Numbered from the stretch's first letter, positions 33,960-44,893 are shown. The stretch is DNA of 52,190 nucleotides from Rhizobiaceae bacterium (GCA_027483885.1 JAIXTO010000106.1:1-52190); one strand, 5' to 3'. A program made the numbers and translations. Notes: a model not told the origin generated them from the sequence alone.

Positions 33960-34247
33960 CTATCGGTCGAGAACGGCGCGGATGGTTTCCATGGCCGTCA
34001 CCAGCCGGCGCGAAACCTCGCGGTTGACTTCCTCAAGCCGGTTCGCACGAAATTCCGACTGGTCGAGTTCCTGGGCAAGGCGGGCGCGATCGGCATGAAC
34101 GCGGCGCACCTCGTTTTCCACGTCAGCTGCTTCGCGCTGGCGTTCAACGCGCATGTCGATGGCGTTTTCCAGGCCGTTCACGGCGTTGCGAAGCTCGGAT
34201 AGGGCTGCATTCAACGTTTTTTCCACCGGCATCCTGCTGGTACTCAT
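33960..34247 (-). CDS. DUF4164 family coiled-coil protein
   Basis: 95-residue protein, almost all charged coiled coil (ALSELRNAVNGLENAIDMRV, then RARLAQELDQSEFRANRLEE and a final RRLVTAMETIRAVLDR). This is the DUF4164 pattern found next to zapA in rhizobia, suggesting a helper in division or FtsZ-ring structure; the function is not known. Starts are possible at 34262, 34247 and 34232; I chose 34247. Confidence 0.82.
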   Translation of the reverse strand: MSTSRMPVEKTLNAALSELRNAVNGLENAIDMRVERQREAADVENEVRRVHADRARLAQELDQSEFRANRLEEVNREVSRRLVTAMETIRAVLDR

Positions 34248-34575
34248 AGCCCGCCAGGGCAATCACGAATCGTGATGACCCGCTGTGTCGTCGTTGCAGT
34301 ACACTAGGCGTGGCAAATGAGGCGGTCAATAAAGCCGGGGTGGTGCAGCCATCGCTTAGCTGTGGATCGCGTTGTTTTACACCGTTTTTCCGGCCAGGCC
34401 GCGAAAGCTGGCACGGCTGGCGCGGGGCCATCCTCGCCCTGCACCATTTGTCGCGGGAACGTATTGCGGAACGTCCCGTTTGTTGACTTGGCCGTTGCAC
34501 CTGATAAGGATCGACCGCGCCTCATTTGGTCCTTTGCAAGGGCCGTGATTGACACTGCGAACCAGCGGACTAGCC
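34248..34575. other. Divergent promoter region between DUF4164/zapA and tkt
   Basis: 328 bp without a convincing gene. A TTGACT near 34482 could be a -35 box for tkt, but no matching -10 box is obvious. No known regulator site was recognised. Confidence 0.35.
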
Positions 34576-36555
34576 ATGACCTCTCCAGAAAAACATAACC
34601 GGATGGCGAACGCGATCCGTTTCCTTGCCATGGATGCTGTCGAGAAGGCCAATTCCGGCCATCCGGGCCTTCCCATGGGGGCGGCCGACGTCGCCACGGT
34701 CCTGTTCAGCCGTTATCTGAAGTTCGATCCGAAGAACCCGCTCTGGGCGGACCGCGACCGTTTCGTGCTGTCTGCCGGCCACGGTTCGATGCTTCTCTAT
34801 TCGCTCCTCTATCTCACGGGATACGAGGACATGACGATCGAGGATATCAAGCAGTTCCGCCAGCTGGGCTCCAAGACCGCCGGTCATCCGGAATATGGCC
34901 ACGCCTCCGGCATCGAGACCACGACCGGCCCGCTCGGCCAGGGTATTGCCAATGCCGTGGGCATGGCGATTGCCGAAAGGAAGCTCGCCACCGAATTCGG
35001 TGCCGATCTGCAGAACCACCACACCTATGTGCTGGTTGGCGACGGCTGCCTCATGGAAGGCATCAGCCAGGAAGCCATCGCGATGGCCGGCCACCTGAAG
35101 CTGAACAAGCTCGTGGTGTTCTGGGACGACAACAAGATCACCATTGACGGTGCCGTGTCGCTGTCGGATTCGACCGACCAGATCGCCCGCTTCAAGTCCG
35201 TTCACTGGAACACCATCGAAGTCGATGGCCATAACCCGGATGAGATCGCCGCTGCCATCGAAGCTTCCCACAAGTCCGACCGTCCGACCTTCATTGCCTG
35301 CAGAACCATCATCGGTTTTGGCGCGCCGAACAAGCAGGGCACACACAAGGTCCATGGCAATCCGCTGGGTGCGGAAGAAATCGCTGCCGCCCGCAAGGCC
35401 CTGAACTGGGAATCGGAAGCCTTTGCCATCCCCGCGGACGTGCTGGATGCCTGGCGCCTCTCGGGCCTGCGCTCCACCAAGGCACGCAAGGAATGGGAAG
35501 AGCGTCTGGCGGCCACCGCCTCTGAAAAGCGCGCCGAATTCGTGCGTCGTTTCGCCGGCGACCTGCCGGGCGGTTTCGACAGCGCCATCGATGCCTTCAA
35601 GAAGAAGGTTGCCGCCAACAACCCGACGGTTGCCACCCGCAAGGCCTCCGAAGACGTGCTGGAAGTGATCAACGGCCTGTTGCCTGAAACGTTTGGCGGC
35701 TCGGCCGACCTGACGCCGTCCAACAACACCAAGACCAGCCAGATGACGTCGATCACGCCGACGGATTTTTCCGGCCGCTACATGCACTACGGCATTCGCG
35801 AGCATGCGACGGCTGCTGCCATGAACGGTATTGCGCTGCATGGCGGCCTGATCCCGTATTCCGGCGGCTTCCTGATCTTCTCCGATTATTGCCGCCCGTC
35901 CGTGCGCCTGGCTGCCCTCATGGGCATCCGTGTCGTGCATGTCTGGACGCATGATTCGATTGGTGTTGGTGAAGACGGCCCGACCCACCAGCCGGTGGAG
36001 CATGTGGCATCCCTTCGCGCCATCCCGAACCTGATGCTTTTCCGCCCGGCCGACGAGACCGAGACGGCAGAATGCTGGCAGATCGCGCTCAACGAAAAGC
36101 ATCGCCCCTCGTGCCTGGCGCTCACCCGCCAGAACCTGATGCCGGTTCGCCTCGAATACGAGGAAAAGAACCTCTGCGCCCAGGGCGCCTACGAGCTGGT
36201 CTCGTCGAGCGATGCCAAGGTGTCGATCTTCGCCTCCGGTTCGGAAGTCGAGATTGCGGTGAAGGCGGCTCAGGCGCTGGAAGCCAAGGGCATTGCCACC
36301 CGCGTCGTTTCGGTTCCGTGCGTCGAGCTGTTCTTCGAGCAGAGCGACGATTACCGCGAAGCGATCATCGGCCATTCGCCGGTCAAGATTGCCGTGGAAG
36401 CGGCCGTGCGCCAGGGCTGGGATGCCTTCATCGGCAATGACGGTGCCTTCATCGGCATGAAGTCCTTCGGGGCCTCCGGTCCGGCCAAGGAACTGTACAA
36501 GCACTTCGGTATCACGGTCGAGGCCGTCGTCGCCGCAGCCGAAGCCAAGCTCTGA
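34576..36555 (+). CDS. tkt: Transketolase
   Basis: Thiamine-diphosphate enzyme moving two-carbon units between sugar phosphates in the pentose phosphate pathway. Length 659, normal. H29 in [12 protein letters not shown], the ThDP/Mg motif GDGCLMEG (155-162) with N186 downstream, and the pyrimidine-domain segment [11 protein letters not shown] and [14 protein letters not shown] are complete. The ATG at 34576 starts the family domain; a TTG nine codons earlier is rejected. It heads the carbon-metabolism cluster tkt-gap-antiporter-pgk-fba. Confidence 0.97.
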   Translation: MTSPEKHNRMANAIRFLAMDAVEKANSGHPGLPMGAADVATVLFSRYLKFDPKNPLWADRDRFVLSAGHGSMLLYSLLYLTGYEDMTIEDIKQFRQLGSKTAGHPEYGHASGIETTTGPLGQGIANAVGMAIAERKLATEFGADLQNHHTYVLVGDGCLMEGISQEAIAMAGHLKLNKLVVFWDDNKITIDGAVSLSDSTDQIARFKSVHWNTIEVDGHNPDEIAAAIEASHKSDRPTFIACRTIIGFGAPNKQGTHKVHGNPLGAEEIAAARKALNWESEAFAIPADVLDAWRLSGLRSTKARKEWEERLAATASEKRAEFVRRFAGDLPGGFDSAIDAFKKKVAANNPTVATRKASEDVLEVINGLLPETFGGSADLTPSNNTKTSQMTSITPTDFSGRYMHYGIREHATAAAMNGIALHGGLIPYSGGFLIFSDYCRPSVRLAALMGIRVVHVWTHDSIGVGEDGPTHQPVEHVASLRAIPNLMLFRPADETETAECWQIALNEKHRPSCLALTRQNLMPVRLEYEEKNLCAQGAYELVSSSDAKVSIFASGSEVEIAVKAAQALEAKGIATRVVSVPCVELFFEQSDDYREAIIGHSPVKIAVEAAVRQGWDAFIGNDGAFIGMKSFGASGPAKELYKHFGITVEAVVAAAEAKL

Positions 36556-36575
36556 GTTGATCTAGGTTCAGGCAG

Positions 36576-36653
36576 GAGCGCCGCCGGCGCTCTAAAGTCC
36601 AGGTGACGGCGTCGCCGCCGCATCCATCAGGCGAGGTGCCGCCGGCGCCTCGC
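36576..36653. promoter_or_regulatory. Two GC-rich hairpins between tkt and gap
   Basis: GAGCGCCG/CGGCGCTC (36576-36592, 8-bp arms) and GCGAGGTGCCG/CGGCGCCTCGC (36631-36653, 11-bp arms with one G-T pair) lie in the 130-bp spacer. Neither has a T-tract, so they are more likely processing or stability elements in a tkt-gap transcript than terminators. Confidence 0.45.
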
Positions 36654-36692
36654 AGTTTCGATAAAAGCCCATTTTCGAGGGAGTGAATGCAT

Positions 36693-37703
36693 ATGACTGT
36701 CAAGGTTGCCATCAATGGTTTCGGCCGCATCGGCCGCAATGTACTGCGTGCCATCGTCGAATCCGGTCGCACGGATATCGAAGTGGTTGCCATCAACGAT
36801 CTCGGCCCGGTCGAGACGAATGCACACCTGCTGCGTTACGATTCGATCCACGGCAAGTTCCCGGCATCGGTCGAAGTGTCGGGCGACACCATCATCGTGG
36901 GCGGCGGCAAGCCGATCAAGGTCACGGCCGTGCGCAACCCGGCGGAACTTCCGCATGGCGAACTCGGCGTCGATATCGCCATGGAATGCACGGGCATCTT
37001 CACCTCGCGCGACAAGGCTGCCGCACATCTGACGGCTGGCGCCAAGCGCGTCATCGTCTCGGCACCGGCCGATGGCGCTGACCTGACTGTCGTGTTCGGC
37101 GTGAACCATGACCAGTTGACCAGCGAACACCTGGTCATCTCCAACGCGTCCTGCACGACGAACTGCCTGGTTCCGGTCGTCAAGGTTCTCGACGACGCCA
37201 TCGGCATCGATCATGGTTTCATGACCACGATCCACTCCTATACGGGTGACCAGCCGACGCTCGACACCATGCACAAGGATCTCTACCGCGCCCGCGCGGC
37301 AGCGCTTTCCATGATCCCGACCTCGACCGGTGCTGCCAAGGCCGTTGGTCTCGTTCTGCCGCACCTCAAGGGCAAGCTGGACGGCACCTCGATCCGCGTG
37401 CCGACCCCGAACGTCTCGGTGGTCGATTTCAAGTTCGTTGCCAAGAAGACCACCACCGTTCAGGAAGTCAACGACGCCATCATCGCCGCCTCCAACGGCG
37501 CGCTGAAGGGTATCCTCGGCTTCACCGACGAGCCGCTGGTATCGCGCGACTTCAACCACGACAGCCATTCCTCGATCTTCGCCCTTGACCAGACGAAGGT
37601 TCTCGAAGGCAATTTCGTGCGTATCCTCACCTGGTACGACAACGAACGGGGTTTCTCCAACCGCATGTCCGACACGGCTGTGGCGCTGGCCAAGACCATC
37701 TGA
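36693..37703 (+). CDS. gap: Glyceraldehyde-3-phosphate dehydrogenase, type I
   Basis: 336-residue NAD-dependent enzyme interconverting glyceraldehyde-3-P and 1,3-bisphosphoglycerate. The Rossmann motif INGFGRIGR starts at residue 7; the catalytic C154 lies in [13 protein letters not shown]36 in AINDLG favours NAD over NADP. A GAGGGAG site precedes two nearby ATGs (36687 and 36693); I chose the second because family members begin [11 protein letters not shown]. Strong terminator downstream. Confidence 0.97.
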   Translation: MTVKVAINGFGRIGRNVLRAIVESGRTDIEVVAINDLGPVETNAHLLRYDSIHGKFPASVEVSGDTIIVGGGKPIKVTAVRNPAELPHGELGVDIAMECTGIFTSRDKAAAHLTAGAKRVIVSAPADGADLTVVFGVNHDQLTSEHLVISNASCTTNCLVPVVKVLDDAIGIDHGFMTTIHSYTGDQPTLDTMHKDLYRARAAALSMIPTSTGAAKAVGLVLPHLKGKLDGTSIRVPTPNVSVVDFKFVAKKTTTVQEVNDAIIAASNGALKGILGFTDEPLVSRDFNHDSHSSIFALDQTKVLEGNFVRILTWYDNERGFSNRMSDTAVALAKTI

Positions 37704-37728
37704 TTGCGGAGCGTCTGTTGATTTTTGG

Positions 37729-37758
37729 GGGCGGCCGGCCTGTTCGGCCGCCCTTTTT
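37729..37758 (+). terminator. Terminator of gap
   Basis: GGGCGGCCG at 37729-37737 pairs perfectly with CGGCCGCCC at 37745-37753, followed by TTTTT. It separates tkt-gap from the downstream genes. Confidence 0.92.
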
Positions 37759-38148
37759 CGTTTTTGCGGCAATGTCCGCGGCATCATCTTGCACCGGTAG
37801 ACGGCGATGCCAACGTTCGGTGCGGCCCTGTTCCAGACCGCATCTCCGGGGGGACGGAAAACTGGCGCGAGCCGCAAGGTTTTTGCCGCTTCGCCCTTCT
37901 CTTGCCGGATTTGATCATGCCTAATTGGTCATTGCCTGATTCCTGCCGGTGCATGCCGGACCTGCATCCTTTTTCTGTTCCGCTTCTCGTCGAAGCGGTT
38001 GCGCGGCACGCATGATGCGAATGCCGTGACGATGAAGCCGTCTCTAAAAGGGGAGGGGTGCGACAGGGGGCACACATGAGCAAGAGTGTTGCCGCGCCAC
38101 GTTCGAGAGCTGCGGTGACCTGAAGAACGGAAGAGGGGAGCGCAAGCC
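37759..38148. other. Spacer between the gap terminator and the antiporter gene
   Basis: 390 bp. It must contain the promoter of the antiporter gene, as a strong terminator precedes it. Short reading frames here lack ribosome sites and family features. No repeat or RNA signature was recognised. Confidence 0.4.
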
Positions 38149-40050
38149 TTGGAGGCCTTTTACATCATCCTGCTGGTGGGAACGATCCTGGTGCTGGCGG
38201 CCGCCTTCTCCAGTCTTCTCGCCTTCCGGTTCGGCGCTCCGCTGCTGCTCGTCTTCCTGCTGATCGGGCTTGTGGCCGGCGTCGATGGCATCGGCATCGA
38301 GTTCAGCAATTATCCCGTCGCCTACATGATGGGATCTCTGGCGCTCGCCGTCATCCTGTTTGATAGCGGTTTCGGCACGTCTCTCCATTCCTTCCGTATC
38401 GCCGCCTTGCCGGCCATCACCATGGCCTCGCTCGGCGTGGTGCTGACTGCCTCCATCTTTGCCTTCGCCGCCTCGCTGTTTCTGGGCCTCAGCTGGCTGG
38501 AAGGCCTGCTCCTCGGCTCCATCGTTGCCTCCACCGATGCGGCCGCCGTGTTCTTCCTGCTGCGTATCGGCGGCATCCATATCCGTGACAAGGTGCGCTC
38601 CTCGCTCGAGGTGGAATCGGGCACCAACGACCCGATGGCGGTGTTTCTGACGATTGCGCTGGTGGAACTGATCAGTTCCGGCCATGGCGCCTCCGGCTTC
38701 AACCTCGATCTCCTGACGATGTTCGTGAAGCAGATGGGCCTTGGCGGGGCGCTTGGCCTTCTTGGCGGCATCATGATCGTGGCGGTGCTCAACCGCCTGC
38801 CGGTCGACAGGGGACTGGCGCCCATCTTCGTACTCGCGCTGTCGCTGCTGGTGTTTTCCTTCACCGGTGCGGTTGGCGGCAGCGGCTTCCTCGCCGTTTA
38901 TGTCGCGGGCATCTTTGCCGGAAACCGCAAGATCTTTGCCAAGGAAGCCATTACCCGCTTCCAGGACGGTCTGACCTGGCTTGCCCAGATCATCATGTTC
39001 CTGCTGCTCGGCCTGCTTGCCACGCCCTCGCAGTTTCCCTCAATCCTGTTGCCGGCCATCGGCCTTGCGCTGTTCCTCATCTTCGTCGCCCGCCCGATTG
39101 CGGTGTGGCTGAGCCTGCTGCCGTTTGATTTTACCCAGCAGGAAATCGGCTTCGTCGCCTGGGTCGGGCTTCGCGGTGCCGTCTCCATCCTGCTCGGCAT
39201 CATGCCGATCCTCGGTGGCATCGATGACGGTCATGTCTATTTCAACACGGCCTTTATCATCGTGCTGGTCTCGCTTCTGGTGCAGGGCTGGACCATCAAG
39301 CCGGTGGCCGAACGGCTCGGCCTCATCATACCGAAGCGCATGGGCGAGGTGGACAAGGTGGGACTGGACCTGCCGGGCCGCGCAACCCACGAGCTGATCT
39401 CCTACCGCGTCATCAAGGACAGCCCGGTGCTGCGCGGCGAGCGGATCCCGCGCTGGGCAACGCCCTCGCTTGTCGTGCGCGACGGGCGCAGCATGCGCTA
39501 CCAGTATGCCGGCCGGCTGCGCGAAAAGGATTATGTCTATCTCTTCATCGCGCCCGGTTATTCGCGTCTGCTCGACCGGCTGTTTGCCAGCCGCGCGCCC
39601 GTCGATGACGACGATGCGGATTTCTTCGGCGCCTTTGCCATTTCCGCAAGCCGGCCCTCGCGCGAACTCGATGCCGCCTACGGGCCGGGCCTGCTGACCG
39701 TTGCCGAACAGGCGATGACCATCGGCGACCTCATGACCTACCGTCTCGGCGGCAATGCCGAATATGCCGACCGTGTGCGCCTCGGCTCGATCATCCTCAT
39801 CGTGCGCGAACTCGATGAGAACGACCACATCCGCTCCGTCGGCATTTCGCTCGAACCCGTGGAGCCGGCCATCTCGCTGCCGATCTTCATCAACTTTCGT
39901 GAAATCGCCCATCGCGTGCGCGATACGCTGCGGCGCTACCGGGGCAAACCCACGCCTGCCGCAGCCGTTGCGTCGGTCGCACCGACTGTTGCGGAGCCTT
40001 TCGAATCGGACCTGACACCGTCTGCCGGGCCGGGCGAAAATCAACCCTGA
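38149..40050 (+). CDS. nhaP2: K+(Na+)/H+ antiporter of the CPA1 family, NhaP2/YcgO type
   Basis: 633-residue inner-membrane antiporter. About 12 membrane helices span 1-390 with the CPA1 core [14 protein letters not shown] and [13 protein letters not shown], where the paired Asp residues carry cation and proton. A TrkA_C domain follows (about 405-470; [14 protein letters not shown]) and then a CorC_HlyC-like domain (about 520-580), the layout of E. coli NhaP2/CvrA. The start is a TTG with GGGGAG 8 nt upstream. It interrupts the gap-pgk neighbourhood; a role in ion balance is inferred. Confidence 0.88.
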   Translation: MEAFYIILLVGTILVLAAAFSSLLAFRFGAPLLLVFLLIGLVAGVDGIGIEFSNYPVAYMMGSLALAVILFDSGFGTSLHSFRIAALPAITMASLGVVLTASIFAFAASLFLGLSWLEGLLLGSIVASTDAAAVFFLLRIGGIHIRDKVRSSLEVESGTNDPMAVFLTIALVELISSGHGASGFNLDLLTMFVKQMGLGGALGLLGGIMIVAVLNRLPVDRGLAPIFVLALSLLVFSFTGAVGGSGFLAVYVAGIFAGNRKIFAKEAITRFQDGLTWLAQIIMFLLLGLLATPSQFPSILLPAIGLALFLIFVARPIAVWLSLLPFDFTQQEIGFVAWVGLRGAVSILLGIMPILGGIDDGHVYFNTAFIIVLVSLLVQGWTIKPVAERLGLIIPKRMGEVDKVGLDLPGRATHELISYRVIKDSPVLRGERIPRWATPSLVVRDGRSMRYQYAGRLREKDYVYLFIAPGYSRLLDRLFASRAPVDDDDADFFGAFAISASRPSRELDAAYGPGLLTVAEQAMTIGDLMTYRLGGNAEYADRVRLGSIILIVRELDENDHIRSVGISLEPVEPAISLPIFINFREIAHRVRDTLRRYRGKPTPAAAVASVAPTVAEPFESDLTPSAGPGENQP

Positions 40051-40135
40051 TCGCCCCCCGTCCCGGGCTTGCGTCATCGGTCAGGTGGGGTATGGTCCGC
40101 ATCGAAATGACAACCCTAAACAACGGATGCAGACC

Positions 40136-41338
40136 ATGGCGGCCTTCAAGACCCTCGACGACCTTTCCGATATTGCCGGCAAGCGCGTTCTCGTGCGCGT
40201 CGATCTCAACGTGCCCGTATCGGATGGCAAGGTGAGCGATGTCACGCGCATCGAGCGCGTGGCCCCCACCATTCTGGAATTGTCGGGCAAGGGCGCCAAG
40301 GTCATCCTGCTCGCCCATTTCGGCCGCCCGAAGGGTGCGCCGGTCGCCGACATGTCGCTGAAGCTGATCGCGCCGGCCGTCGAGGCCGTGCTGGATCATG
40401 CGGTTCTCTTTGCCGCCGATTGCATCGGTGCGGCCGCCTCCGAGGCCGTGTCGGGCATGGCAAACGGCGATATCCTGCTTCTTGAAAACACCCGCTTCCA
40501 CGCCGGCGAGGAAAAGAACGATCCGGCCTTTACCAAGGCGCTCGCCGAAAACGGCGACATCTACATCAACGACGCCTTTTCCGCCGCCCACCGTGCGCAT
40601 TCCTCGACGGAAGGCCTTGCACACCTTCTGCCCGCCTATGCCGGGCGCACCATGCAGCAGGAACTGGAAGCGCTGGAAAAGGGCCTTGGCAACCCCACCC
40701 GTCCGGTCGTTGCCATCGTCGGCGGCGCCAAGGTGTCGACCAAGATCGATCTCCTGATGAACCTTGTAAAGCGCGTCGATGCGCTGGTCATCGGCGGCGG
40801 CATGGCCAACACGTTTATCGCAGCGCGTGGCACCAATGTCGGCAAGTCGCTCTGCGAACATGATCTGGCCGATCTGGCCAAGAAGATCATGATCGAGGCG
40901 GCAAACGCCAATTGCGCCATCGTTCTGCCGGTGGACGGCGTTGTCGCTCGCGAGTTCAAGGCCGGTGCGGCCAATGAAGTGGTCGATATCGAGGCGATCC
41001 CGGCCGATGCGATGATGCTGGATGTCGGCCCCGAAACCATCAAGTTGATCGGCGGCTGGATCGAAAAGGCGCACACGCTCGTCTGGAACGGCCCGCTTGG
41101 CGCGTTTGAAATCGAGCCCTTCGATAAGGCAACGGTGGCGGCTGCAAAGCTTGCGGCTGAAGAAACCAAGGCCGGCAAGCTCGTCTCCGTCGCCGGTGGT
41201 GGCGACACGGTGTCGGCGCTCAACCACGCGGGCGTTGCCGACGATTTCTCCTATGTCTCCACAGCCGGCGGCGCCTTCCTGGAATGGATGGAAGGCAAGG
41301 AACTGCCCGGCGTTGCCGTCCTGCAGAAGGGCGCATAA
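40136..41338 (+). CDS. pgk: Phosphoglycerate kinase
   Basis: 400-residue enzyme moving phosphate between 1,3-bisphosphoglycerate and [11 protein letters not shown] (21-28), [56 protein letters not shown] and [11 protein letters not shown] are all present. ATGs at 40127 and 40136 are close together; 40136 fits the family start. It is 85 bp from the antiporter stop, so cotranscription with it is possible. Confidence 0.97.
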   Translation: MAAFKTLDDLSDIAGKRVLVRVDLNVPVSDGKVSDVTRIERVAPTILELSGKGAKVILLAHFGRPKGAPVADMSLKLIAPAVEAVLDHAVLFAADCIGAAASEAVSGMANGDILLLENTRFHAGEEKNDPAFTKALAENGDIYINDAFSAAHRAHSSTEGLAHLLPAYAGRTMQQELEALEKGLGNPTRPVVAIVGGAKVSTKIDLLMNLVKRVDALVIGGGMANTFIAARGTNVGKSLCEHDLADLAKKIMIEAANANCAIVLPVDGVVAREFKAGAANEVVDIEAIPADAMMLDVGPETIKLIGGWIEKAHTLVWNGPLGAFEIEPFDKATVAAAKLAAEETKAGKLVSVAGGGDTVSALNHAGVADDFSYVSTAGGAFLEWMEGKELPGVAVLQKGA

Positions 41339-41352
41339 GCGCGACATGTTAG

Positions 41353-41387
41353 CGCAGGCGAGGTCTTTTCCAAGGACCTCGCCTGCG
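41353..41387 (+). terminator. Hairpin after pgk
   Basis: CGCAGGCGAGGTC at 41353-41365 pairs perfectly with GACCTCGCCTGCG at 41375-41387 (13-bp stem, 9-nt loop). It is followed by AT-rich DNA but not a clean T-tract, so it is a probable but imperfect terminator. Confidence 0.65.
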
Positions 41388-41421
41388 AATACAAACAGAT
41401 TTAAATTATTTTAGATATTTT

Positions 41422-41448
41422 AAACGATTGAAATAAATTCAATCGTTT
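41422..41448. promoter_or_regulatory. Perfect 11-bp inverted repeat upstream of fba
   Basis: AAACGATTGAA (41422-41432) and TTCAATCGTTT (41438-41448) are separated by 5 nt in a very AT-rich spacer, about 110 bp before the aldolase start. It could be an operator for a dimeric regulator; a weak terminator is the alternative. Confidence 0.4.
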
Positions 41449-41557
41449 CAACTCCTAAGCATAGGATTTCCCTGCATAAAAACTTCTGTTATCCGCGGAT
41501 GGTATCTTGCGAGATATGAACGCATAGTGCGCCGACTTAAGGGACAGGAGTGTAAGC

Positions 41558-42454
41558 ATGGGGTACGCCAAGATGTTGGACAGGATGAGTTCCGCGCCGG
41601 GATTTATTGCGGCGCTGGATCAGAGTGGTGGTTCAACACCCGGAGCGTTGCGTCTTTACGGCGTGTCCGACAGCGATTACAGCAGTGAAGAGGACATGTT
41701 CCGCCTGATGCACGCCATGCGCGTCCGCATCATGACCGCTCCTGCATTCTCGAACGACAAGGTCATTGGCGCCATCCTGTTCGAGCGCACGATGGATGGT
41801 GATGTGGATGGCCAGCCGGTTCCCTCCTATCTCTGGGAAAACCGCGGCGTGGTGCCTTTCCTCAAGGTCGACAAGGGCCTGAACGCGGAAGAAAACGGCG
41901 TTCAGACCATGAAGCCGATGCCCGATCTCGACGCGCTCCTCATCCGTGGTCGCGAAAAGGGGATTTTCGGCACCAAGATGCGTTCCGTTATTGCCCATGC
42001 GGATAAGGCCGGCATTGCCGCCGTCGTCAAGCAGCAGTTCGAAGTGGCCCGCCAGATCATCGCGCAGGGCCTGATGCCGATCATCGAGCCTGAAGTCTCC
42101 ATCAAGAGCCCGACCAAGGCAGAAGCCGAAGCCATCCTGCGCGATGAGATCATCGCCGAACTGGACAAGCTGCCTTCTGGCGTCACCGTCATGCTGAAGC
42201 TGACGATCCCCAGTGTTGCCGATTTTTATGCGCCGCTCGTTGCCCATCCGTCGGTCGTACGCCTCGTGGCGTTGTCGGGCGGCTATAGCACGGCAGACGC
42301 CTGCGAGAAGCTGACCCATAACCATGGCATGATCGCCAGCTTCTCGCGTGGCCTGACGGAAGGCCTGCGCGTTTCGATGAGCGACGAGGAGTTCAATACG
42401 AGCCTCGGCGCAACCATCGATCAGATCTGCGCGGCGAGCGTCAACAAAGTCTGA
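41558..42454 (+). CDS. fba: Fructose-bisphosphate aldolase, class I
   Basis: 298-residue metal-independent aldolase. Family marks are FIAALDQSGGSTPGAL near residue 16, VPFLKVDKGL near 103, IIEPEVSIKSPTK near 174 and VMLKLTIPS near 211, where the lysine is the likely Schiff-base residue. A class I enzyme in place of class II FbaA is usual for this rhizobial cluster. AGGAG lies 8 nt before the ATG. It is a separate unit from pgk, with the hairpin and palindrome between them. Confidence 0.95.
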   Translation: MGYAKMLDRMSSAPGFIAALDQSGGSTPGALRLYGVSDSDYSSEEDMFRLMHAMRVRIMTAPAFSNDKVIGAILFERTMDGDVDGQPVPSYLWENRGVVPFLKVDKGLNAEENGVQTMKPMPDLDALLIRGREKGIFGTKMRSVIAHADKAGIAAVVKQQFEVARQIIAQGLMPIIEPEVSIKSPTKAEAEAILRDEIIAELDKLPSGVTVMLKLTIPSVADFYAPLVAHPSVVRLVALSGGYSTADACEKLTHNHGMIASFSRGLTEGLRVSMSDEEFNTSLGATIDQICAASVNKV

Positions 42455-42598
42455 TTCCTGCCTTTCTGGAGGAGGAGAAGGGTCGCTCCCGAAAGGGAGC
42501 GGCCCTTCACATTTTCTGATGGATTGCGTCAAAAGCTTTGGCTGGTGAAGTGGCAGCCGCTACGATAGCCATGCCGTTCCAGATCAGGAGTGGCAGGC

Positions 42599-43516
42599 AT
42601 GGGCACATCAGCATTCGTTACCACCGACGTCTTCACCACGGAGCGTTTCGCCGGCAATCCGCTGGCGGTATTTCCCGATGCGCGCGGCATCAGTGACGAA
42701 GCCATGCAGAAGATTGCCGCCGAATTCGGTTATTCGGAAATCACCTTCGTGCTGCCGCCGGAAGATCCCGCAAACGATGCGCGGGTGCGCATCTTTACGC
42801 CGACCGCCGAAATTCCCTTCGCTGGCCACCCCAATGTCGGAACCGCCTTCGTCCTTGGTCAGGAGAGCCATCTCTTCGGCCGCGCCATCGGCGATGTGCT
42901 GCGGTTTGAGGAAAAGGCCGGCCTGGTTGAGGTGGTTCTAAAGCGAGATGGCGCTACCGTGGTGGGGGCCACCATCCGCGCGCCGCAGCCGCTCGTCATC
43001 GGTGATGCGGTGCCGGGAGACGTCATCCTCGCCTGCGCCAGCCTGCCGGAGGGTGCCTTACGGCTGGACCGTCATCTGCCACGGTCCGCCTCCGTGGGCC
43101 TGCCTTTTGTCGTGGCGGAGGTAACCGATCTGGCCACCCTTGCCCGCGCCCGGCCGAACCTTGCCGCCTTTGGCGATGCAGCTGCCGCGCACGGTCCGTC
43201 GCCGCATGAATTTTCGCTTTTTCTCTATGTAAGAGATGACAGCGATCCGTGGCATCTGCGGGCCCGCATGTTTGCGCCGCTCGACAATGTCATCGAAGAC
43301 CCCGCCACCGGCAGCGCGTCCGGCGCCCTGTCGGCGTTTCTGGCAAGTCTCGACGACAGAGCCGATGCAGAGTTTCAGATTACCATCGAGCAGGGCGTCG
43401 AAATGGGGCGCCGCAGCCTGATCGAGGTTGCCGTGACAAAGGAGGCGGGCACTGCGCGCGATGTGCGTATCAGCGGCCGCTGCGTCAGCGTCATGGAAGG
43501 ACGCATCGCCTTCTGA
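42599..43516 (+). CDS. PhzF family isomerase/epimerase-like protein
   Basis: 305-residue protein of the PhzF fold. It has [19 protein letters not shown] at the start, [10 protein letters not shown] with the catalytic glutamate, [19 protein letters not shown], and [15 protein letters not shown]. PhzF proper isomerises DHHA in phenazine synthesis, but most members do other isomerisations and no phz genes are near, so the substrate is unknown. AGGAG lies 8 nt before the ATG; a GTG three codons earlier is rejected. It ends 6 nt before a convergent gene. Confidence 0.92.
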   Translation: MGTSAFVTTDVFTTERFAGNPLAVFPDARGISDEAMQKIAAEFGYSEITFVLPPEDPANDARVRIFTPTAEIPFAGHPNVGTAFVLGQESHLFGRAIGDVLRFEEKAGLVEVVLKRDGATVVGATIRAPQPLVIGDAVPGDVILACASLPEGALRLDRHLPRSASVGLPFVVAEVTDLATLARARPNLAAFGDAAAAHGPSPHEFSLFLYVRDDSDPWHLRARMFAPLDNVIEDPATGSASGALSAFLASLDDRADAEFQITIEQGVEMGRRSLIEVAVTKEAGTARDVRISGRCVSVMEGRIAF

Positions 43517-43522
43517 TGGACC

Positions 43523-44893
43523 TTAAGCCGGCTCCCTTTCAAGGGCTGCGCAAATGGAGCGGGTCACGCCTTGCGCCTGCACGCGAATATCCGGCACGGC
43601 GGTGATTTCCCAGAACCGCCCGGCCGTCAGCGCGCCGACCACGTAGATGTGGGCATGGGTATCGCCGCTGCGTGCGACCAGCTGCGACTGGCCGTTGACG
43701 ACGATGCCGAGCCCGAGCGGATCGCCCTGTAGCTGGCCTCGCGCCGCCATTGCCTGCAACAGCGGCGAATGGCGGATGCCGGCGCGTTCCATGCCGGTAC
43801 AGTTGACGATCCAGTCGGCGCTGAGGCGCTCCAGTCCGCTTGTGCCCCGTTTGCGATAGGTGAGGGTGACGCCCGGATCGGTCGCTTCGATGCGCTGCAG
43901 GAAACCGGCATGAACCCGCACGGTGCCATCGGCCACAAGTTGCTTCAGTTCCACGCCGACATCGGGTGCCAGCCGGTGGCGGTGGATGGTCCACCAGGCA
44001 AGGGCGTGGCGCAGAAACCGCGCCTTCTGGTCTTCGTTCAGCTGTTGCCAGAGATTTTGCGTGTGCGGCCGAAGCCCGTCCATCACCGCCCGCCAGGGGG
44101 CGCCCGCGCGCACGTTACGGCGCAGGTGGGACAGAAGCTTGCTGATCTGCCGGTCCGTTTCGGGAAGGTCTATGGGAACGGGCGTGCCGTGATGAACGTC
44201 ATGGGCGTGTGGCAACAGCCCTCGCCGGGAGAGGACATGGATCTGGCCGCGATGGCCGGTGGCGCGCAGCGCCAGAACCTGGTCCACCATGGTGAGCCCC
44301 GAGCCGAGCATGGCGACCCGCTCATGACGGCCGACCTTCGACAGCCAGCTCAGCCGCCAGGGATTTTCAACGATGACGGCGCGCGCGGCGGGGGCGATGG
44401 CATCGTGGCCTAAGGGAAGCGGCGCACTGCCGACGCCGAGACAGAGCACGGTTGCCTTCACCGCCAGCCCGTCGCCGTTATCCAGCCGGATGAGGGTCGT
44501 TTCCGGCCCGATATCGAGACAGCCGACGGCCTTTGCCTTGATGAAATCCACCTTGGCGCGGCTGTCGCGCTCGCGCAGCAGGGCTGCCAGCCGGTCGCGC
44601 AGGTACAGGCCAAAATCGCTGCGCGGGGCAAAGTCGCTGCCCGAAATCGGGCGCTCGTGGTCGCGCAGCCAATCGAGAAAATCCTCCGGCGCATCCGGGT
44701 CGATCGACATGCGCGCGGCCGGCACATTGAGGCGGTGCAGGTGAAATTCGCTGCGATAGGCCGTGCCGCGCCCGAACCCCGGATCGTCTCCGACAACGGC
44801 AATGCGGGCGGATGCGGGCAGGTGCCGCATCAGGTTGATGGTGACTGCGATGGCCGAAAATCCGGCCCCGACGACGGCGACATCATACTTCAT
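43523..44893 (-). CDS. FAD/NAD(P)-binding protein, YdhS/HI0933-like
   Basis: 456-residue flavoprotein. The N-terminus has the FAD-binding motif VAVVGAGFSAIAVTINLM (about 5-22), then VGDDPGFGRGTAYRS and LHRLNVPAARMSIDP, a second nucleotide motif AMLGSGLTMVDQVLAL, and a late DWIVNCTGMER. This matches the stand-alone FAD_NAD-binding group with no assigned reaction. The start at 44893 has AGGAG 5 nt upstream; the longer frame to 44923 is rejected. Confidence 0.88.
   Translation of the reverse strand: MKYDVAVVGAGFSAIAVTINLMRHLPASARIAVVGDDPGFGRGTAYRSEFHLHRLNVPAARMSIDPDAPEDFLDWLRDHERPISGSDFAPRSDFGLYLRDRLAALLRERDSRAKVDFIKAKAVGCLDIGPETTLIRLDNGDGLAVKATVLCLGVGSAPLPLGHDAIAPAARAVIVENPWRLSWLSKVGRHERVAMLGSGLTMVDQVLALRATGHRGQIHVLSRRGLLPHAHDVHHGTPVPIDLPETDRQISKLLSHLRRNVRAGAPWRAVMDGLRPHTQNLWQQLNEDQKARFLRHALAWWTIHRHRLAPDVGVELKQLVADGTVRVHAGFLQRIEATDPGVTLTYRKRGTSGLERLSADWIVNCTGMERAGIRHSPLLQAMAARGQLQGDPLGLGIVVNGQSQLVARSGDTHAHIYVVGALTAGRFWEITAVPDIRVQAQGVTRSICAALEREPA

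Noticed and set aside
34570..36504. 644-residue open frame on the minus strand opposite tkt
   Set aside because: It is an antisense shadow caused by GC-rich codon use in tkt; the amino-acid content is Arg/Gly/His-rich without family motifs.
36627..37877. 416-residue open frame opposite gap
   Set aside because: Shadow of gap and its terminator; no conserved features and it spans a strong terminator.
39890..41347. 485-residue open frame opposite pgk and the antiporter end
   Set aside because: Crosses two real genes on the other strand and has no ribosome site or family motif.
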